A stretch of 64,000 nucleotides of DNA from Okapia johnstoni (lineage: Eukaryota > Chordata > Mammalia > Artiodactyla > Giraffidae), in the NCBI GenBank assembly GCA_024291935.2, contig CM044316.1:74044501-74108500 (forward strand), read 5' to 3'. Each line of letters opens with the position of its first letter. Within the stretch, counting starts at the first letter, position 1. The translations under genes and the position numbers were made by a program. Shown here piece by piece: positions 9,815 to 22,925 of this stretch. The notes below the pieces were generated by a model. It made no database searches, was not told the DNA's origin, and saw only the letters and a program-made list of their open reading frames with translations.

Positions 9815-11725
9815 ATGAAAATGGGAGAATTATTATCATTGCTAAAAATTCCGGTACTATGGAAAAAGTGATTTTCATTCTTAGGAATCCTTCACTTTAG
9901 TCAAATGTTTCAAAAAATACTAAAAACAGTTATTTTGTAACTTAACAACCATTAGGACACAGCAGGATATAGCTTCTATTATTAATATACAAAATTATAT
10001 TTTGTATTATATTTTATTATTATACAAAATTATATTTTGTATTAATTTATATTAGAATGATAAATTATACAAAATAGAACAAGGGATATAAATTTCACCT
10101 TGTATTATTAGGAAAAATATTTCATTAGTTGAACAGTTTTCTTCAATTACCCAAAACCTTTTTAGATACATAAAAAGAAATATTATGAACTATAAACATT
10201 ATGTGAACTATAAATTGCTCAGGTAAGGGTTATTACAGTATTTCCTTTGTGCCTTCTTTCAAAAGTTATTTGCTCAGCTAAACCAAAACTGAAAAGATAA
10301 AAAGAAAATAGAAACATTCATTTTATATTAACAGATATAAAAGTCTAAAGCTTCATAAGATCATACAATTTTCAAATGTAGGTAATTTATTTGGGAAATA
10401 AGGTAACAATTAAGTGTCATATACTGGTGACATGATGTATGTAAAGTGACTTATTGAGTCTTGGCCCACTTTTTAGCATATCAGTTCATCAAGACTGTTT
10501 TCACTGTAATTTTGGTGGAGGGTATGAATGAAAATGCAGTTCCAGATATCTGTATTTTTAAAAACATCTGGGTGATACTAATATCTAGCAAAGTATGGAA
10601 ACAGTGAGTTAATCATCTGTATTATTGGGAAAAGAGCATCCACCTTAGATTTGTTTCATAAACTAGAAAGAATAAACTAGTAAACACAGTAAATCATATG
10701 GCAATTAATATGCCCTTAATGAATAGCAGTTCCTTATACTGTAATTGTTATTTTATTGTTGTTATAAAGCAAAAGTTAGAATTAAAAGTTAGGGCAGGAG
10801 AGACTGACTTCCACTGTGACTATGTGAAAACTGAAAATTGAAAAATATACTGCCAGTTCAGCCTGGTTTTCCAAGTATTCACTTCTTATTCGGGAAATAG
10901 AAGAGTAGAACATCTACTCCCATTTCCCACACAAAATATTCTTAATAAAAATTAAATACATACATAAGTATAATTATTAATCATGAAGAGTCACTGAAAA
11001 TGATTCAAAATGTCATGCCACTTGGCATTTCCTTAATATCATATTCATCATCAGATAATTCTGTCACCAAAGCATTCAGATTGTCATATAAATCTCTGCC
11101 TAGGGGAAATACACACTACAGCTTCTTATAATGAATGAAAACGAAATGGTTCCCCACAGTATATTGCCAGACTTGCCAGATATAAAAATAACTAATTAAA
11201 TAATCTCTTTTTGAAATAGGTCTGTGACTGGCAGGCACTTTTTTTCATTGTGGTACAAAACAGGGATTTCTCCTATGGAAAAATCTCATATTAATACTTT
11301 GATAAACTAGATTATAACTCTGAAAAGCACCTTTATAATCACGTTTTTTTCCCCCAATTTAATATCCGAGTAATCTTATCTTTAGGTTGGATGGAGATAA
11401 AGTTTTAGCTGGCAGCAATTTTGCTGCAGTAATCAAAGAAATCTCATTTCCTCAAGTCCATAACTGACAGTAAAGCAACAAACCATTTCCCCCCAAATTG
11501 AACAGTACCTCGTTTCTATATCTTCAGCAAAACCGTTTTTGTTTCATCATGACTTATTTTTCCAATCAATGTGAGAAGAATGTTAATATTCACTGTTTTG
11601 GATTTCCAAAGACATAAAGTGGGTGTATTAGAAGAAAAATCATGAAAAGCCCCCTTAGTACCTAGCCAACTCTGTTTTGATCTGATTTTCAGACATAAGA
11701 AAAACATGCATGAGTACTGGTTTCT
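9815..11725. other. Unassigned AT-rich intron
   Basis: 1.9 kb with no recognised repeat family or exon. Holds a short AT duplication at 9986-10044. Confidence 0.4.
9986..10044. repeat. Tandem AT-rich self-complementary unit
   Basis: tacaaaattatattttgta occurs twice (from about 9988 and 10023); each copy is nearly its own reverse complement. Low-complexity sequence. Confidence 0.75.
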
Positions 11726-11765
11726 TGTGTGTGTGTGTGTTTGTGTGTGTGTGTTTGTGTGTGTG
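11726..11765. repeat. (TG)n microsatellite with TTTG interruptions
   Basis: About 40 bp of TG repeats interrupted twice by an extra T, directly abutting the tail end of a minus-oriented Bov-tA, a usual place for such repeats. Confidence 0.95.
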
Positions 11766-11955
11766 TTAGTCACTCAGTCGTGTCCGACTCTTTGCGACCC
11801 CATGGACTGTAGCCTGCCAGGCTTCTCTGTTCCTGGAATTCTCCAGGCAAGAATACTGGAGTGGATTGCCATTCCCTTCTCCAGAGGAACTCCCCAACCC
11901 AGGGATCGAACCCTGGTCTTCTGCCTCGCAGGCAGATTCTTTACCATTTGAGGTG
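11766..11955 (-). mobile_element. Bov-tA SINE
   Basis: Reverse-complement copy close to consensus: agtcactcagtcgtgtccga, caagaatactggagtgg, caggcagattctttaccatt. Confidence 0.95.
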
Positions 11956-12084
11956 TTAAATAAAGTAAAATGAAGAGACAGTTTCAGAAGAAACTTCTTT
12001 GCTCCAAATATATGGATTTTTTCTCTCACAGACATTCTTGAAGAATAAAAATGAAGCCTGAATATTTATTGCAAAGAAAACATG

Positions 12085-12215
12085 TCAAGTATTTCAGCCT
12101 CAAAATAACCCCATGGGGACTAATTTCATTCCCATTTAAATGAGGCAAATGAGGCTCAGAGAGGTTAAATAACTCCTAAATTCACAGAGGAAAGATTTAG
12201 CCCTACGTGTTTTGG
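12085..12215 (-). mobile_element. MIR SINE
   Basis: Reverse MIR core aatgaggcaaatgaggctca followed by gagaggttaaataactcc and a diverged cacagag segment. Confidence 0.7.
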
Positions 12216-12814
12216 TTACCAAAGGGTCATGACAAACACCATGATATGATGTTTTGGGGACTATTCTATTTGCTGCACTATGTGTTAAGAGTGTGGAGAA
12301 GTGATGAGAAATGACAAGCAGTTCCATCATATTTATAAAGACAAAGAGTAGTAAAACAGCTCACTCTATGTTCTTCATCATTGTTTCTGTCACGGTGTGT
12401 AGGCTGAAGGGTCAACACTGATAGTTATTCATTCAACATTTTAAAAAAGATTTTAAATATTGAATAAGCAAGGCAGAGGCATGACATTTCATACTCTAGT
12501 CTTAAGGTTCAAGTGATGCTAATTTAAAGTTAGCATCATTTGATAGCTAGATATCCACAGAAAATGACTGTGGTGAACGGCCTACCACAAGGATTTCTAC
12601 AACTTTATTTTTCTTCTCTCTTGCTTTTTATTTTCTTTCTATAATACATGAACTGCTTTTATATATTCACTTATGAGAAAGTCAATTACAATAAGGGCAT
12701 CTTCTCTGTTTAACAAAATACCTCTGCCTAAATTATGGAGGCAACTATTTTCAATGTTAATATCTTCAAACAAGAAATTAGCAAATGGCTAAGTATCACA
12801 ACATTAGTCTATAT
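12216..12814. other. Unassigned intron
   Basis: No repeat family recognised. Confidence 0.4.
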
Positions 12815-12826
12815 ATATAATTTATA

Positions 12827-13037
12827 GTAGTAGCAGTGTTAGTGGCTCAGTCGTGTCGGACTCTTTGCGACCCCACAGACTTGCCCACCAGACCCCTGTG
12901 TCATTGGGATTCTCCAGGCAAGAATACTGGAGTGGGTTGCCATTCCCTTCTACAGGGGATCTTGCCAACCCAGGGATCAAACCCAGGTTTCCTGCATTGC
13001 AGGCAGATTCTTTACCATCTGAGCTACAGGGAAGCCC
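12827..13037 (-). mobile_element. Bov-tA SINE with 12-bp target-site duplication
   Basis: Near-complete reverse copy ending gagctacagggaagccc. Flanked by perfect atataatttata at 12815-12826 and 13038-13049. Confidence 0.96.
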
Positions 13038-13049
13038 ATATAATTTATA

Positions 13050-13427
13050 CATAGCTTATATATAGCTTATGTATATAACCTCCAAAATTCATATCATTAC
13101 TTTATCAAGAACTTTATGTTCTAACTCCAGGATTGCTTTTACAGTAGCTGTTAAGCTTTGTTCTTAAAGCTTTGTATTTGAGATGCACAATAATTGTTAG
13201 AAAAATAGACAGCAATTATACATTCATGTACACTTGAACTTGGATTTCCCCAGTGTATTTCTCTTTCCTTTCATACTCAATTTAATGTATATCCAAGATT
13301 CAGTATCTGTAATAGCAGATTAAAACGTATGAAGAAAATAAATCGATTGATTATATTTACTCCACATACCTTACAATTACTTTAAAATTCAGTTTTAACT
13401 CTAATTTCTCATAAGCAGGCTGTGGGC
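13050..13427. other. Unassigned intron
   Basis: Nothing recognised. Confidence 0.4.
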
Positions 13428-13636
13428 TATGCTTAGTCTCTCAGTTGTATCTGAATCGTTGTGACCCCATGGACTGCAGCCCATCAGGCTCCTCTGTCCA
13501 AGGGGATTCTCCAGGCAGGGATACCAGAGTGGGTTGCCATTTCCTCCTCCAGGGGTTCTTCCCAACCCAGAGAGCCAACCCAGGTCTCCTGCATCGTGGG
13601 CACATTCTTTACCTACTGAGCCACCAGGGATGCCCA
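13428..13636 (-). mobile_element. Bov-tA SINE
   Basis: Reverse copy: gaccccatggactgcagc, ccaggcagggataccagag, ctgagccaccagggatgccc. Somewhat diverged. Confidence 0.93.
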
Positions 13637-14305
13637 AGCATAGCTATTTAATAACGTGAATTATTAACTGAAACACAATTTTTACAGTATTTAGTTTCTA
13701 TCAATACTCTCTGGCTAAGGTGGAATACTAAAAATAAAATTCATTTCAGCCAGTAATAAAAGCAGCTTATAGACAATTTACCTGGCTAGCCAGCTCCTGG
13801 AATTTCAAAAAACTGTATGTACTATTATATTCTTGGGAGTAGAGAGGCTATGAGTAGAATGTGAAGTGGTCACTCCTTTTTACTTATATGCTGTTAAAAA
13901 GTGTAGGACCACACCCATAACATTTTCCAATATTATTCTTTTTTAAAATTCAGTTTAAATTTGGATAACGTTTCCAGTGATCTGCTCATTATGTTTCAAT
14001 AAGTGATAGTCTGCTTCCCCTTCTTATGTTAATAAATATACATGAGGGCATCTCTATTTTACTCTCATTCTCTCAAGAAATCTTAGCTACTCAATTGCTT
14101 GGGTTTGTCAAATGTCTAATGTATCTACACAGGGATTTTAGCTGGTATAGAGATTAGGAAAGAAAATACATTGTAAAAGCAATGTCTATTCTTGAAAAAT
14201 TCTAGATCTGACATGGGATTTGACCAACTAGACACATGTAAGACACACTGTAGAAATAACGCAGCAACAATGAATGAAAGTTATAAGGGTAGCCTTTGAT
14301 GTGTA
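13637..14305. other. Unassigned intron
   Basis: No repeat family recognised. Confidence 0.4.
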
Positions 14306-14521
14306 AGGGCTTCCCCGGGGCTCAGATGGTAAAGCATCTGCCTGCAATGCGGGAAACCCAGGACTGATCCCTGGGTCGGGAAGATCCCCTGGAGAAGGAA
14401 ATGGCAACCCACTCCAGTATCCTTGCCTGAAAAACTCCATGGACTGTCATCTGAGGAGCCTGGGAGGCAACGTCCATGGAGTCGCAAAGAGTCAGACACG
14501 ACTGAGCGACTTCACTTCACT
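14306..14521 (+). mobile_element. Bov-tA/BovA2 SINE
   Basis: gggcttccccggggctcaga head, gcaacccactccagtatcc middle, agacacgactgagcgacttc end with the ttcacttcactt tail variant. Confidence 0.95.
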
Positions 14522-15373
14522 TGATAGTATAACTTGTAGATTTAAACAGTATTTCAGAGAGAAAAATTATTAATAAAACATTAATTTTGTATTTTCCAAG
14601 TGTTCCTTTTTAGCCATATATGTAACTCTGTAATCAGGAAAAAATGTGTGTTTTCTTAAACATTAAAAGATAATTAAAACAAGCAAAATTTAAACAGTTT
14701 TTCAAGTTAGAGTATCAGAGATCTTGCTAAGTGCACAGAGATAGTCACTAGAATCTCCTTCATAGATAATTGTGCCTAGAAAAAGATTATTAAACTGTTT
14801 TCTAACTAAAGTAGAAGTGCGTGTGTGATAGAGAGGAATGTTGTACAATGATCTTTTTTGGTCTTGAATTATTCTAAACACATTTCCATATATGCAAAGG
14901 GTAATCAGTGGGTAATGACTGGCTTCTACAGATGTGGCCTGATGTAAATAATGGGAAATACAAATAATGAGAAATACAAATGAACAGCATGAATTTATGC
15001 ATCATTTGCTTTAGTGTTAATACATATTTTTATTCTGTTGATTTAAAATCATTACTTGCTTAGCTTAGCTTAAATATGAATGCTTCCTTGTGGTACATTT
15101 TTTTGGAATGGTTATGTTACCAAAATTTCTGTTTTATTATTAATTTAGTAGACTTCAGTGAGTCAAAGGTCCCATTATTGTGTACTATTAACATATCAAT
15201 GATTTTAAGATGCTTCCCAAAATGAGAGATGTTAATATGTTTCAAATATAAAGGCATACATTTTAGAATTATGGAAATGAGGACATGTCTATGATGCATG
15301 TTTATGTTTTCTGTTAGAGATGCATGTTTTAATTTTTTTCTGGGCAATTCCTTATCCTCATATTACTGGTATT
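14522..15373. other. Unassigned intron
   Basis: Small imperfect tandem (aataatgggaaatacaa / aataatgagaaatacaa) near 14947-14980; otherwise nothing recognised. Confidence 0.4.
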
Positions 15374-15584
15374 AGTGGTTTCCCTGGTGGCTCAGATGGT
15401 AAAGCACCTGCCTGCAATGCGGGAGACCTGGGTTCAATCCCTGGGTCAGGAAGATCCCCTGGAAAAAGGAATAGCAACCCACTCCAGTAGTCTTGCCAGG
15501 AAAATCCCATGGACAGAGGAGCCTGGTAGGTTACAGTCCATGGAATCGCAAAGAGTCGGACACGACTGAGCAACTTCACTTCAC
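15374..15584 (+). mobile_element. Bov-tA/BovA2 SINE
   Basis: Close to consensus: tttccctggtggctcagatg head and cggacacgactgagcaactt end. A 7-bp actggta repeat (15365-15371, 15583-15589) may be the target-site duplication. Confidence 0.95.
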
Positions 15585-16797
15585 TGGTAGCAGGCAATTA
15601 GGCAACCATATAACTGATACAGTTAAACCAGAACTACAAAATTCTCTCTTCTAGGTCATATTAGAAACCAAAATCTGAGGGCTTATTACCAGACTGGGAA
15701 AATGACATATTTTTTCCTATTAAATTGTCTTATCCATTTTATTCAACAGAATTTTATATAATACTCTAATATTTTCAAGCAACGTGTCATTATCCTCAGA
15801 ATATTAAACAAAAATTGTTTTACTTTATACAAGTAGACCAAACACTAGAATAAGTTAGTAGTTCTGTGGGGACTTCTGTAGTGTTCTGCATAATGAATGA
15901 ACTCACTTAAGCCCCTATGATAAAATCCACCTGACTGCTCAAAAGGTTAAATGTGTATAAAAAGTTGCTATTTTGCTATGCTAGAAAGAAGAGTTAAGAG
16001 ACACTAAATGAACTGTTTTTCCTTCTCAGATACAATTGTAAGCTTATTGCTTTTTTGTGTTGTAAGTAACCTTTTCATATGCAATCCACAGCACTATTTA
16101 TTATTCATTAAAAAGCTACCTCAACTAAAATATTACTATAATTGAAGACTATTCAGTAAATTGAAATTCATCATGAGTGTGAAAGGAAGCAGGGGAAAAG
16201 CAAAAGTTCTATGAGAATCCATGTGATATGGAAACAGGAACAAAAATAGAATGAGAAAGTAAGACATGGGTTCAAATAGTCCACAAGTCTTCTTTATAGT
16301 TTTGGTTCACATATAAACTTGAAAACAGACCTGTTAAAAAGATAAATTGAATGACCATATTTTTCCTATAATCAAAAAAGCCAAAAATGTACATCAAAGT
16401 AATATTTCAAAAGTCTTAATGTCAATGACTATGTGTTCTATATTTTGATAGTTGTCTTAGCATCTAACATAATGTCATTGTCACAGTCCTGTTGCAGAAG
16501 ATCTAGCTTGTTAGATATCTAGTCATTTCCACCTTTTTATTCCACTTTAGCACTCACAGATCTGTACAAACTTATCCTCCTTAAAGAAAGAAGGCCAAAT
16601 AAATGATGGAATCATATGAGCCTTAGAAGTGTAGACTGCTTAAAATAACTCTAGGTACACATAAACTATGAATTAAGAACTAAATTCCAAAATAAACTTA
16701 ATTATGTACTTAGTGACAATACACTGATGCTTTGAAACTGATGTGATCATCAGTTAAAAATATAATTTAATAGATTTGCTATTAATAGCCAATAACA
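15585..16797. other. Unassigned AT-rich intron
   Basis: 1.2 kb with no recognised family. Confidence 0.4.
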
Positions 16798-17510
16798 GAA
16801 AGAGGAGAGTGAAAAATTTGGCTTAAAGCTCAACGTTCAGAAAACTAAGATCATGGCATCTGGTCCCATCACCTAATGGCAAATAGATGGGGAAACAGTG
16901 GAAACAGTGGCTGGCTTTATTTTTCTGGGCTCCAAAATCACTGCAGATGGTGACTGCAGCCATGAAATTAAAAGACGCTTGCTCCTTGGAAGGAAAGTTA
17001 TGACCAACCTAGACAGCATATTAAAAAGCAGAGACATTAATTTGCCAACAAAGGTCCATCTAGTCAAGGCTATGGTTTTTCCAGTGGTTAAGTATGGATG
17101 TGAGAGTTGGACTATAAAGAAAGCTGAGCACTGAAGAATTGATGCTTTTGAACTGTGGTATTGGAGAAGACTCTTTTGAGTCCCTTGGACTGCAAGGAGA
17201 TCCAACCAGTCCATCCTAAAGGAAATCAGCCCTGGGTGTTCATTGGAAGGACTGATGTTGAAGCTGAAACTCTAATACTTTGGCCACCTGATGCGAAGAG
17301 CTGACTCACTGGAAAAGACCCTGATGCTGGGGAAGATTGAGGGCAGGACAAGGGGACGACAGAGAATGAGATGGCTGGATGGCATCACTGACTCAATGGA
17401 CATGGGTTTGGGTAGACTCTGGGAGTTGGTAATGGACAGGGAGGCCTGGAGTGCTGCGGTTCATGGGGTCACAAAGAGTCGGACATGACTTAGCAACTGA
17501 ACTGAAGTGA
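16798..17510 (+). mobile_element. BovB LINE, 5'-truncated 3' end (upstream of a tandem pair)
   Basis: Starts within the ORF after the YADD region (gagagtgaaaaatttggctt) and runs to gactgagca-type end with actgaactgaagtga. An open stretch 16898-17134 encodes [20 protein letters not shown], typical of BovB, then stops at AEH*. No flanking duplication was obvious. Confidence 0.95.
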
Positions 17511-17576
17511 TACTCATTGCCTATACAACACTGAAACAATGTCATCATTCGATTTATATTTCCCAAACGAATGGTA

Positions 17577-18222
17577 TGTGACACTTCATGGCACATAGAT
17601 GAGGAAACAATGGAAACAGTGAGAGACTTTGTTTTCTTGGACTCCAAAATCACTGCAGATGGTGACTGCAGCCATGAAAATAAAAGATGCTTGCTCCTTG
17701 GAAGAAAAGCTATGACAAACCTAGATAGCGTACTAAAAAGTGGAGACATCATTTTGCCAATAAAGGTCAGGACAGTCAAAGTTATGGTTTTTCCAGGAGT
17801 CACGTACAGATGTTAGTTGAACCATATAGAAGGTTGAGTGCCAAAAGAATTGATGCTTTTGAACGGTGGTGTTGGAGAAGACTCTTGAGAGTCCCTTGGA
17901 CTGCAAGATGATCCAACCAGTCCGTCCTAAAGGAGATCAGTCCTGGGTGTTCATTGGAAGGACTGATGTTGAAGCTGAAACTCCAATACTTTGGCCACCT
18001 GATGAGAAGAGCTGACTCATTGGAAAAGACCCTGATGCTGGGAAAGATTGAGGGCAGGAGGAGAAGGGAAGACAGAGGATGAGATGGTTGGATGGCATCA
18101 TCGACTCGATGGACATGGGTCTGCGTGGACTCTGGGAGCTGGTGATGGACAGGGAGGCCTGGCCTGCTGCGGTTCATGGGGTCGCAGAGAGTAGGACACG
18201 ACTGAGCTTCTGAACTGAACTA
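17577..18222 (+). mobile_element. BovB LINE, 5'-truncated 3' end (downstream of a tandem pair)
   Basis: A second, separately truncated copy in the same orientation, starting at cttcatggcacatagatgag and ending ctgaactgaac. It differs from its neighbour by many substitutions, so the pair is two insertions rather than a simple duplication. The separating 66 bp shows no recognised repeat. Confidence 0.94.
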
Positions 18223-18352
18223 AATAGATTGGCATTCTTTTTTTCCTCACATAATGAGCAATCCACATTTTACTCTGTATTTGATGCTATGATTCTAGAC
18301 AACTGGCAATTTTTTGTTAACTTATACACAAGCTGAATTCTTCTAAAGCAAC

Positions 18353-18393
18353 TATATATATATATGTGTGTGTGTATATATATATATATATAT
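18353..18393. repeat. (TA)n/(TG)n microsatellite
   Basis: Alternating ta and tg dinucleotides over about 40 bp. Confidence 0.95.
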
Positions 18394-18959
18394 CAAATAC
18401 TAAATAGACTATAAAATAACTAAATGATTATAAAATTTTACATAGATTATAATCGGTTTTAAGAAAATTGGAAAGGCCCTGGTTAAAAAGAAAGTAGACT
18501 GGATGCTTTCAACTTCACACAGTAGTCCCTGGGCAGGAAGGATATTCTTTAGTGTCTCTCTTTTTTTGTCTTTTAAATATGGGTTAATATCCATATCTAA
18601 CTTTGAATATATCACTTCTCTATAGGGTAAACAAACTTTCTGAACCTGCATTGTTGGTGAGAAGCAGCAATGCATTCAATAATAACTCTGCTGTTAAAAC
18701 GCCTATAAACACAATGACAAAAATGTGGCTTAACAGTATCATCTTCTGCTCTTTTGCTTATACTTTTTATACATGGAGCTAGAGAACCAAACTCAGAAGC
18801 ATGGCTAGAACTGGACTTTCAAGGAAAATGGATCATTAGTAGCTTTTATTTCCAAAATCTTCACGCATATTATCCCGGAGGAAAAAATATCTTTTGAAAC
18901 CAAAAAGCCAGTAACTCAGGATTCTGAGTCTTTTCTGCACTATGGATACTTTCATCAGT
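18394..18959. other. Unassigned intron
   Basis: No repeat recognised. Confidence 0.4.
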
Positions 18960-19410
18960 CTTGTGATGCCTAGAGGCCCTTCTCAGAATAATGCTTTTCA
19001 GTTCACAAAATGAAATAAACACAAGCACAATGTAATTATCAAAATATTTTAAAATGTGTGATATAATAATATGCGTGCTCATCTATTAACACGTTAAATA
19101 ACAGAAGTAGTGGCGGGACCACTATAGTTTTTTATGAGTGAAAACTACAAATGGTATTTTCAGTGATGTACAACAAGATAATGTGGTATGAAAATATCTG
19201 TGGTTTCTGTTAGTGACAAAGTCATTGGCACTGCTAATGCAAGGATTCATTGTTGTCTACATCTGTAATGGATGGAAATTCTAAGTTTCAGAGAGCTATT
19301 AGTAAAAAAGAAACACACAATTTTTGTTTCCTCATCAAAAAACACAGACACCCTGAATTCTAGCTATCCCTGAGGGTCCTGTAGCCTTGGTCAAAAACTT
19401 AACATTAAGC
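18960..19410. mobile_element. Ancient DNA-transposon-like interspersed repeat
   Basis: Contains phrases of a familiar mammal-wide repeat in order: cttctcagaataatg, tatgaaaatatctgtggttt, gacaaagtcat, attgttgtctacat and a final gaattctagctatccctgag. I recall these from an old, probably hAT-like, non-autonomous family but cannot name it safely. Confidence 0.45.
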
Positions 19411-21987
19411 ACTTAAAAGGGGATGGGACTAAGAGCATCCTTTATATAAATCCCTGTAGGAAAGTGCTCATGTTTTGTTAAACTGAAAGCTATTAACAAT
19501 GGTAGAATTGAGAAATAATTCTAATGGGAAAGGAAAAAGCATTATTAAGTTACTGCTGAGTGGATATGAAGCAACATTTATATATGAAATAGCCAGCTTA
19601 TGGATGTTCAAAAAAACTGTGTGTCTTCCTGAGCGTACCAAAAAATATAAATTGAATTTTATTTTGAACAAACTACCCCAAATATCCTTGGATTTCTTGG
19701 AGCTAAGAGGCACGGTTTCAACTCTTTGGTGTTTTGTAGTTAGATAATAGTGCTGAGTATTTATAGGCTCCCTTATATAACTATAGTTCTATCCACTTTT
19801 CTTGTCAGAATAGTTTATTTTCTGTCCCTGCTCCTGTTTTCCTTGAATTTTAGTATTGAATTTACTGACTTTGCTCTGGCTCTACTTCTTTTTATAGAAC
19901 CATATTCCTCCAGTTCAATTTATTTTTAAGTTGGATACTTTATGTGTCCATTCCCTTTAGAGCTCTAAAAAGAATGTGTATTATTGACTAGATAAAGCTA
20001 TTAAAGTAACTATCATGAAACTTACTTTTAGGTCCATGGCCACCTTAATGGCTCTTTGGGGTTTAAGATATGCTCAAAGTTGAGCATTCTATAACCTGGG
20101 AGGAGCAGTCTGTGGCTATTATTTCTTTCTCAGGACCTGTTCCATGTAGAAGAGGTGAAATCTGGCATTCTCTCTACCACCCACCACACTTATTTCAGGA
20201 CTATTAATGATTACAGGATCTAAATTTTTAAAACAGTGTCTCTTCTTAGGTATCCATCTCCCTGACCAGCTCCTACTCTGGAAACACTATTTCCTTTGCC
20301 CTCTCTACATCTTCATTCTCTATTTCTCTGATGACTCTCTTTTTGTCCCTTTGCAGATAGAATTGCTTTATGTTAAAGTCTATTTCAGCAACCTTGTACT
20401 CTTTATTCTTTTTAATCTCTCCTTTGGCACGAACATTCAATCTTATCACTTCTCCATTCTCATCTGATTCCTGAATCTGAGTCTGCGTCACCAGAGCTTC
20501 CCTGAGTTATCATTCACATTTTTATAACTGGCTGTCCTGGCTTACCAGGATGTGCCAGTTGCACCTACCATTCAATATGACTATGCAGGAAAGAAATTTG
20601 TTGAAATCCTCACCTTCAGGTGAAGAAAAATGCTTTGAAGATGAAACTCAAAACACATACGAGGCTCTTTGTGCTACATGCTGCTGGAAGTTATCACTTC
20701 CAAGGCTACAAATGTAGCTAACAACTGCAGCCAGCGGCATGCCAGGGGTTGGTGTCCTGCCCAACTCAGCTTTATGGTTGCCAGTAAAATTTTACTGGTA
20801 CTATTTGAAATCCTTGGGATTTCAGGAAATCCTGGAAAGCTCTGCATATTTGATAAAAGATTAGATATCATCTATATTCTTTTCTTTCTCTTGAGAAAAG
20901 TGTTTCTGCTATTCAGTGAATTTGATCAAAAAAAAAAAAACACAGTGATTTGTGCCTGTAGTTTTCCCATGATGAAATAAGCATTTCAGCCTCACTCTGA
21001 TATTCAGACCCCAAATTTCACCTAAGCACCCCAAAATGCCATGGTACACATGTAAAGAATAATGACTAGCCCACAAATTACATCTTAACCATGTTTCAAC
21101 TTGCAATTCATCGCATGACTTGCTTTCTAGTAGTTTTCCTATAGGAGATTTTCTTCTGTAGTGCCATATTTTATTTGAGGTTTTTTGTTTTTCAAGGGTA
21201 AGGTTGGGGTGATAATTGAAAAGATTGATATTTACGGTCTGGGAAAAATGCAGTATTTCTCAATCATATATTACAGTTTTAAATGCTACAAAGATGACAT
21301 CACATTATCCTGTTCCCAAACTCTCTTGATCTCTGCATACTTTACCTACCTTTTTTGAGATACGGATATATTAGAATGAGTTTCAGTTTGGAGAATAAAT
21401 GCAAAATTAATTTTGATCCCTGAACATATGCTATGAAGTGCATAATGGGAATGTTACATAATTTGAAAAACAAGAAGGTCTTATTGAATGTTTCAGTAAT
21501 TATTTGTAATCAAATACAAAACTGTCAGGTAATGAGAATCTGATTCAATTTGTTAGATGTATTTAGTAAGTCCTAGGGGATCTATTTGAGCATCCTGCAG
21601 ATATTTTTACATCTTTTTCTTATTAGATTATCACTTTAAGGTACAGCAGGTGAACTTTCAAAGTGTGACATCTCTGTACAAAATTGTTGGGCAACATTTG
21701 GAAAAATACACCCAGAGGCATCGATTGAAGATGTAGCTTCTGTGTCAGACACATAAAATCCAATTTGGTTTTGTCATTAAGTCAATTTTTTGTGTTTATT
21801 GTTGCAAAGACTTCATCCTGCAGTAATGTTGGAGTCATTTCTTTCCTTGAGGGCGATTGATATGCTTGCACAGTATTCTGGATTTTTTGTACTTATTGTC
21901 AGGTCTTTGTAAAGAATGTGAGAAACTAAGTTAAATAATTATCTATGCTCAAGTGTTTATAGTTATGGTTACTTCCATTTATACCGC
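19411..21987. other. Unassigned AT-rich intron
   Basis: 2.6 kb without a recognised family. Holds a perfect 18-bp palindrome CCAGTAAAATTTTACTGG at 20781-20798 and an A13 run at about 20929-20941. Confidence 0.4.
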
Positions 21988-22013
21988 TATATATATATAT
22001 ATATACACATATA
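21988..22013. repeat. (TA)n microsatellite
   Basis: Alternating TA followed by cacatata. Confidence 0.9.
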
Positions 22014-22639
22014 GGGTAGATTTTAAATATTGTGTATCTTGGATTTAACATTATACAAATTTATCATATATAAAACTTTCATCAATGCATAGTTCCTTTT
22101 TCTTTTTTATAATGTTCACAAAAGGTGATAGTCTAAGATAAGCTATCCTTTTCCTGTCCTATTGGAGTTCTGAATTAATTCCTATTCTATGTATTCAAGG
22201 AAAGTAACCTCATGTTGATATTAGGCAATGATTTCAAAGGCAAAAATCACTGCTAAAGCTAAAGCATCATTTCAAAATTTTAAAACACAGCAGACTTTTT
22301 TAATCTGGAATAAAACTAGAATTAGCATTAATTATTATTATTCTTCGTTTTTCTTTGATTTCTTGCTACACTTACAAAAGCTAAAGTCTATTTTGGTGTT
22401 TTAAAAATCCCTTGTGGACACACAAAATAGATAGTTTATGAGATGGATTATTAATACTTATTTTTTCCATCAGCTGGTCTTGACCCTGTATTGTCAAAGC
22501 CTAAAAGGGAAGTGATCATCCTACAAACCTCATCACATGATTGTTATACAGCAATCAGAACTCTTCTACTTAATATTTGTCTTCATATTAAACAAAGAGC
22601 CTGTTTATCCTTGAGCATATTGTCCTTCTTGTAAAATTC
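22014..22639. other. Unassigned intron
   Basis: AT-rich; nothing recognised. Confidence 0.4.
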
Positions 22640-22925
22640 TCATTTCTACAGCCTGCCCTCTGTTTGGTACCTACTCTATGTTCCTCTGGCCTCAGTTCAC
22701 ATGTCATTTCCTTAAACTCCCCCAAACAGAACAGGTGCTCCGTCATGGCTCCCTCTTCACTCACAGTGCTCATCATGTTTTGTAATCAGCCATTATGTCA
22801 TTCTTGCTTTTCTCTCCCATTAATCTACATACTCCCCAAGAACAGGAACTGAATTTAACTGCTATTGTTGCTCCAGCTGTACTGGATGGCTATTGTTGGC
22901 TCCAAGTTGGTGAATGAATTAATTC
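22640..22925 (+). mobile_element. L2 LINE 3' end
   Basis: Pyrimidine-rich L2 3' UTR style (cacatgtcatttccttaaac ... tctacatactccccaagaac aggaactgaattt) ending near ggtgaatgaattaattc, the decayed tgaatgaatga tail. Confidence 0.6.

Noticed and set aside
13428..13640. gctatgctta / aagcatagc at the ends of a Bov-tA
   Set aside because: They are inverted, not direct, so not a target-site duplication; probably coincidence in a 9-mer.
15374..15450. tRNA-like box A/B in SINE heads (here and in other Bov-tA and CHR copies)
   Set aside because: These are tRNA-derived SINE promoters without an intact cloverleaf; not tRNA genes.
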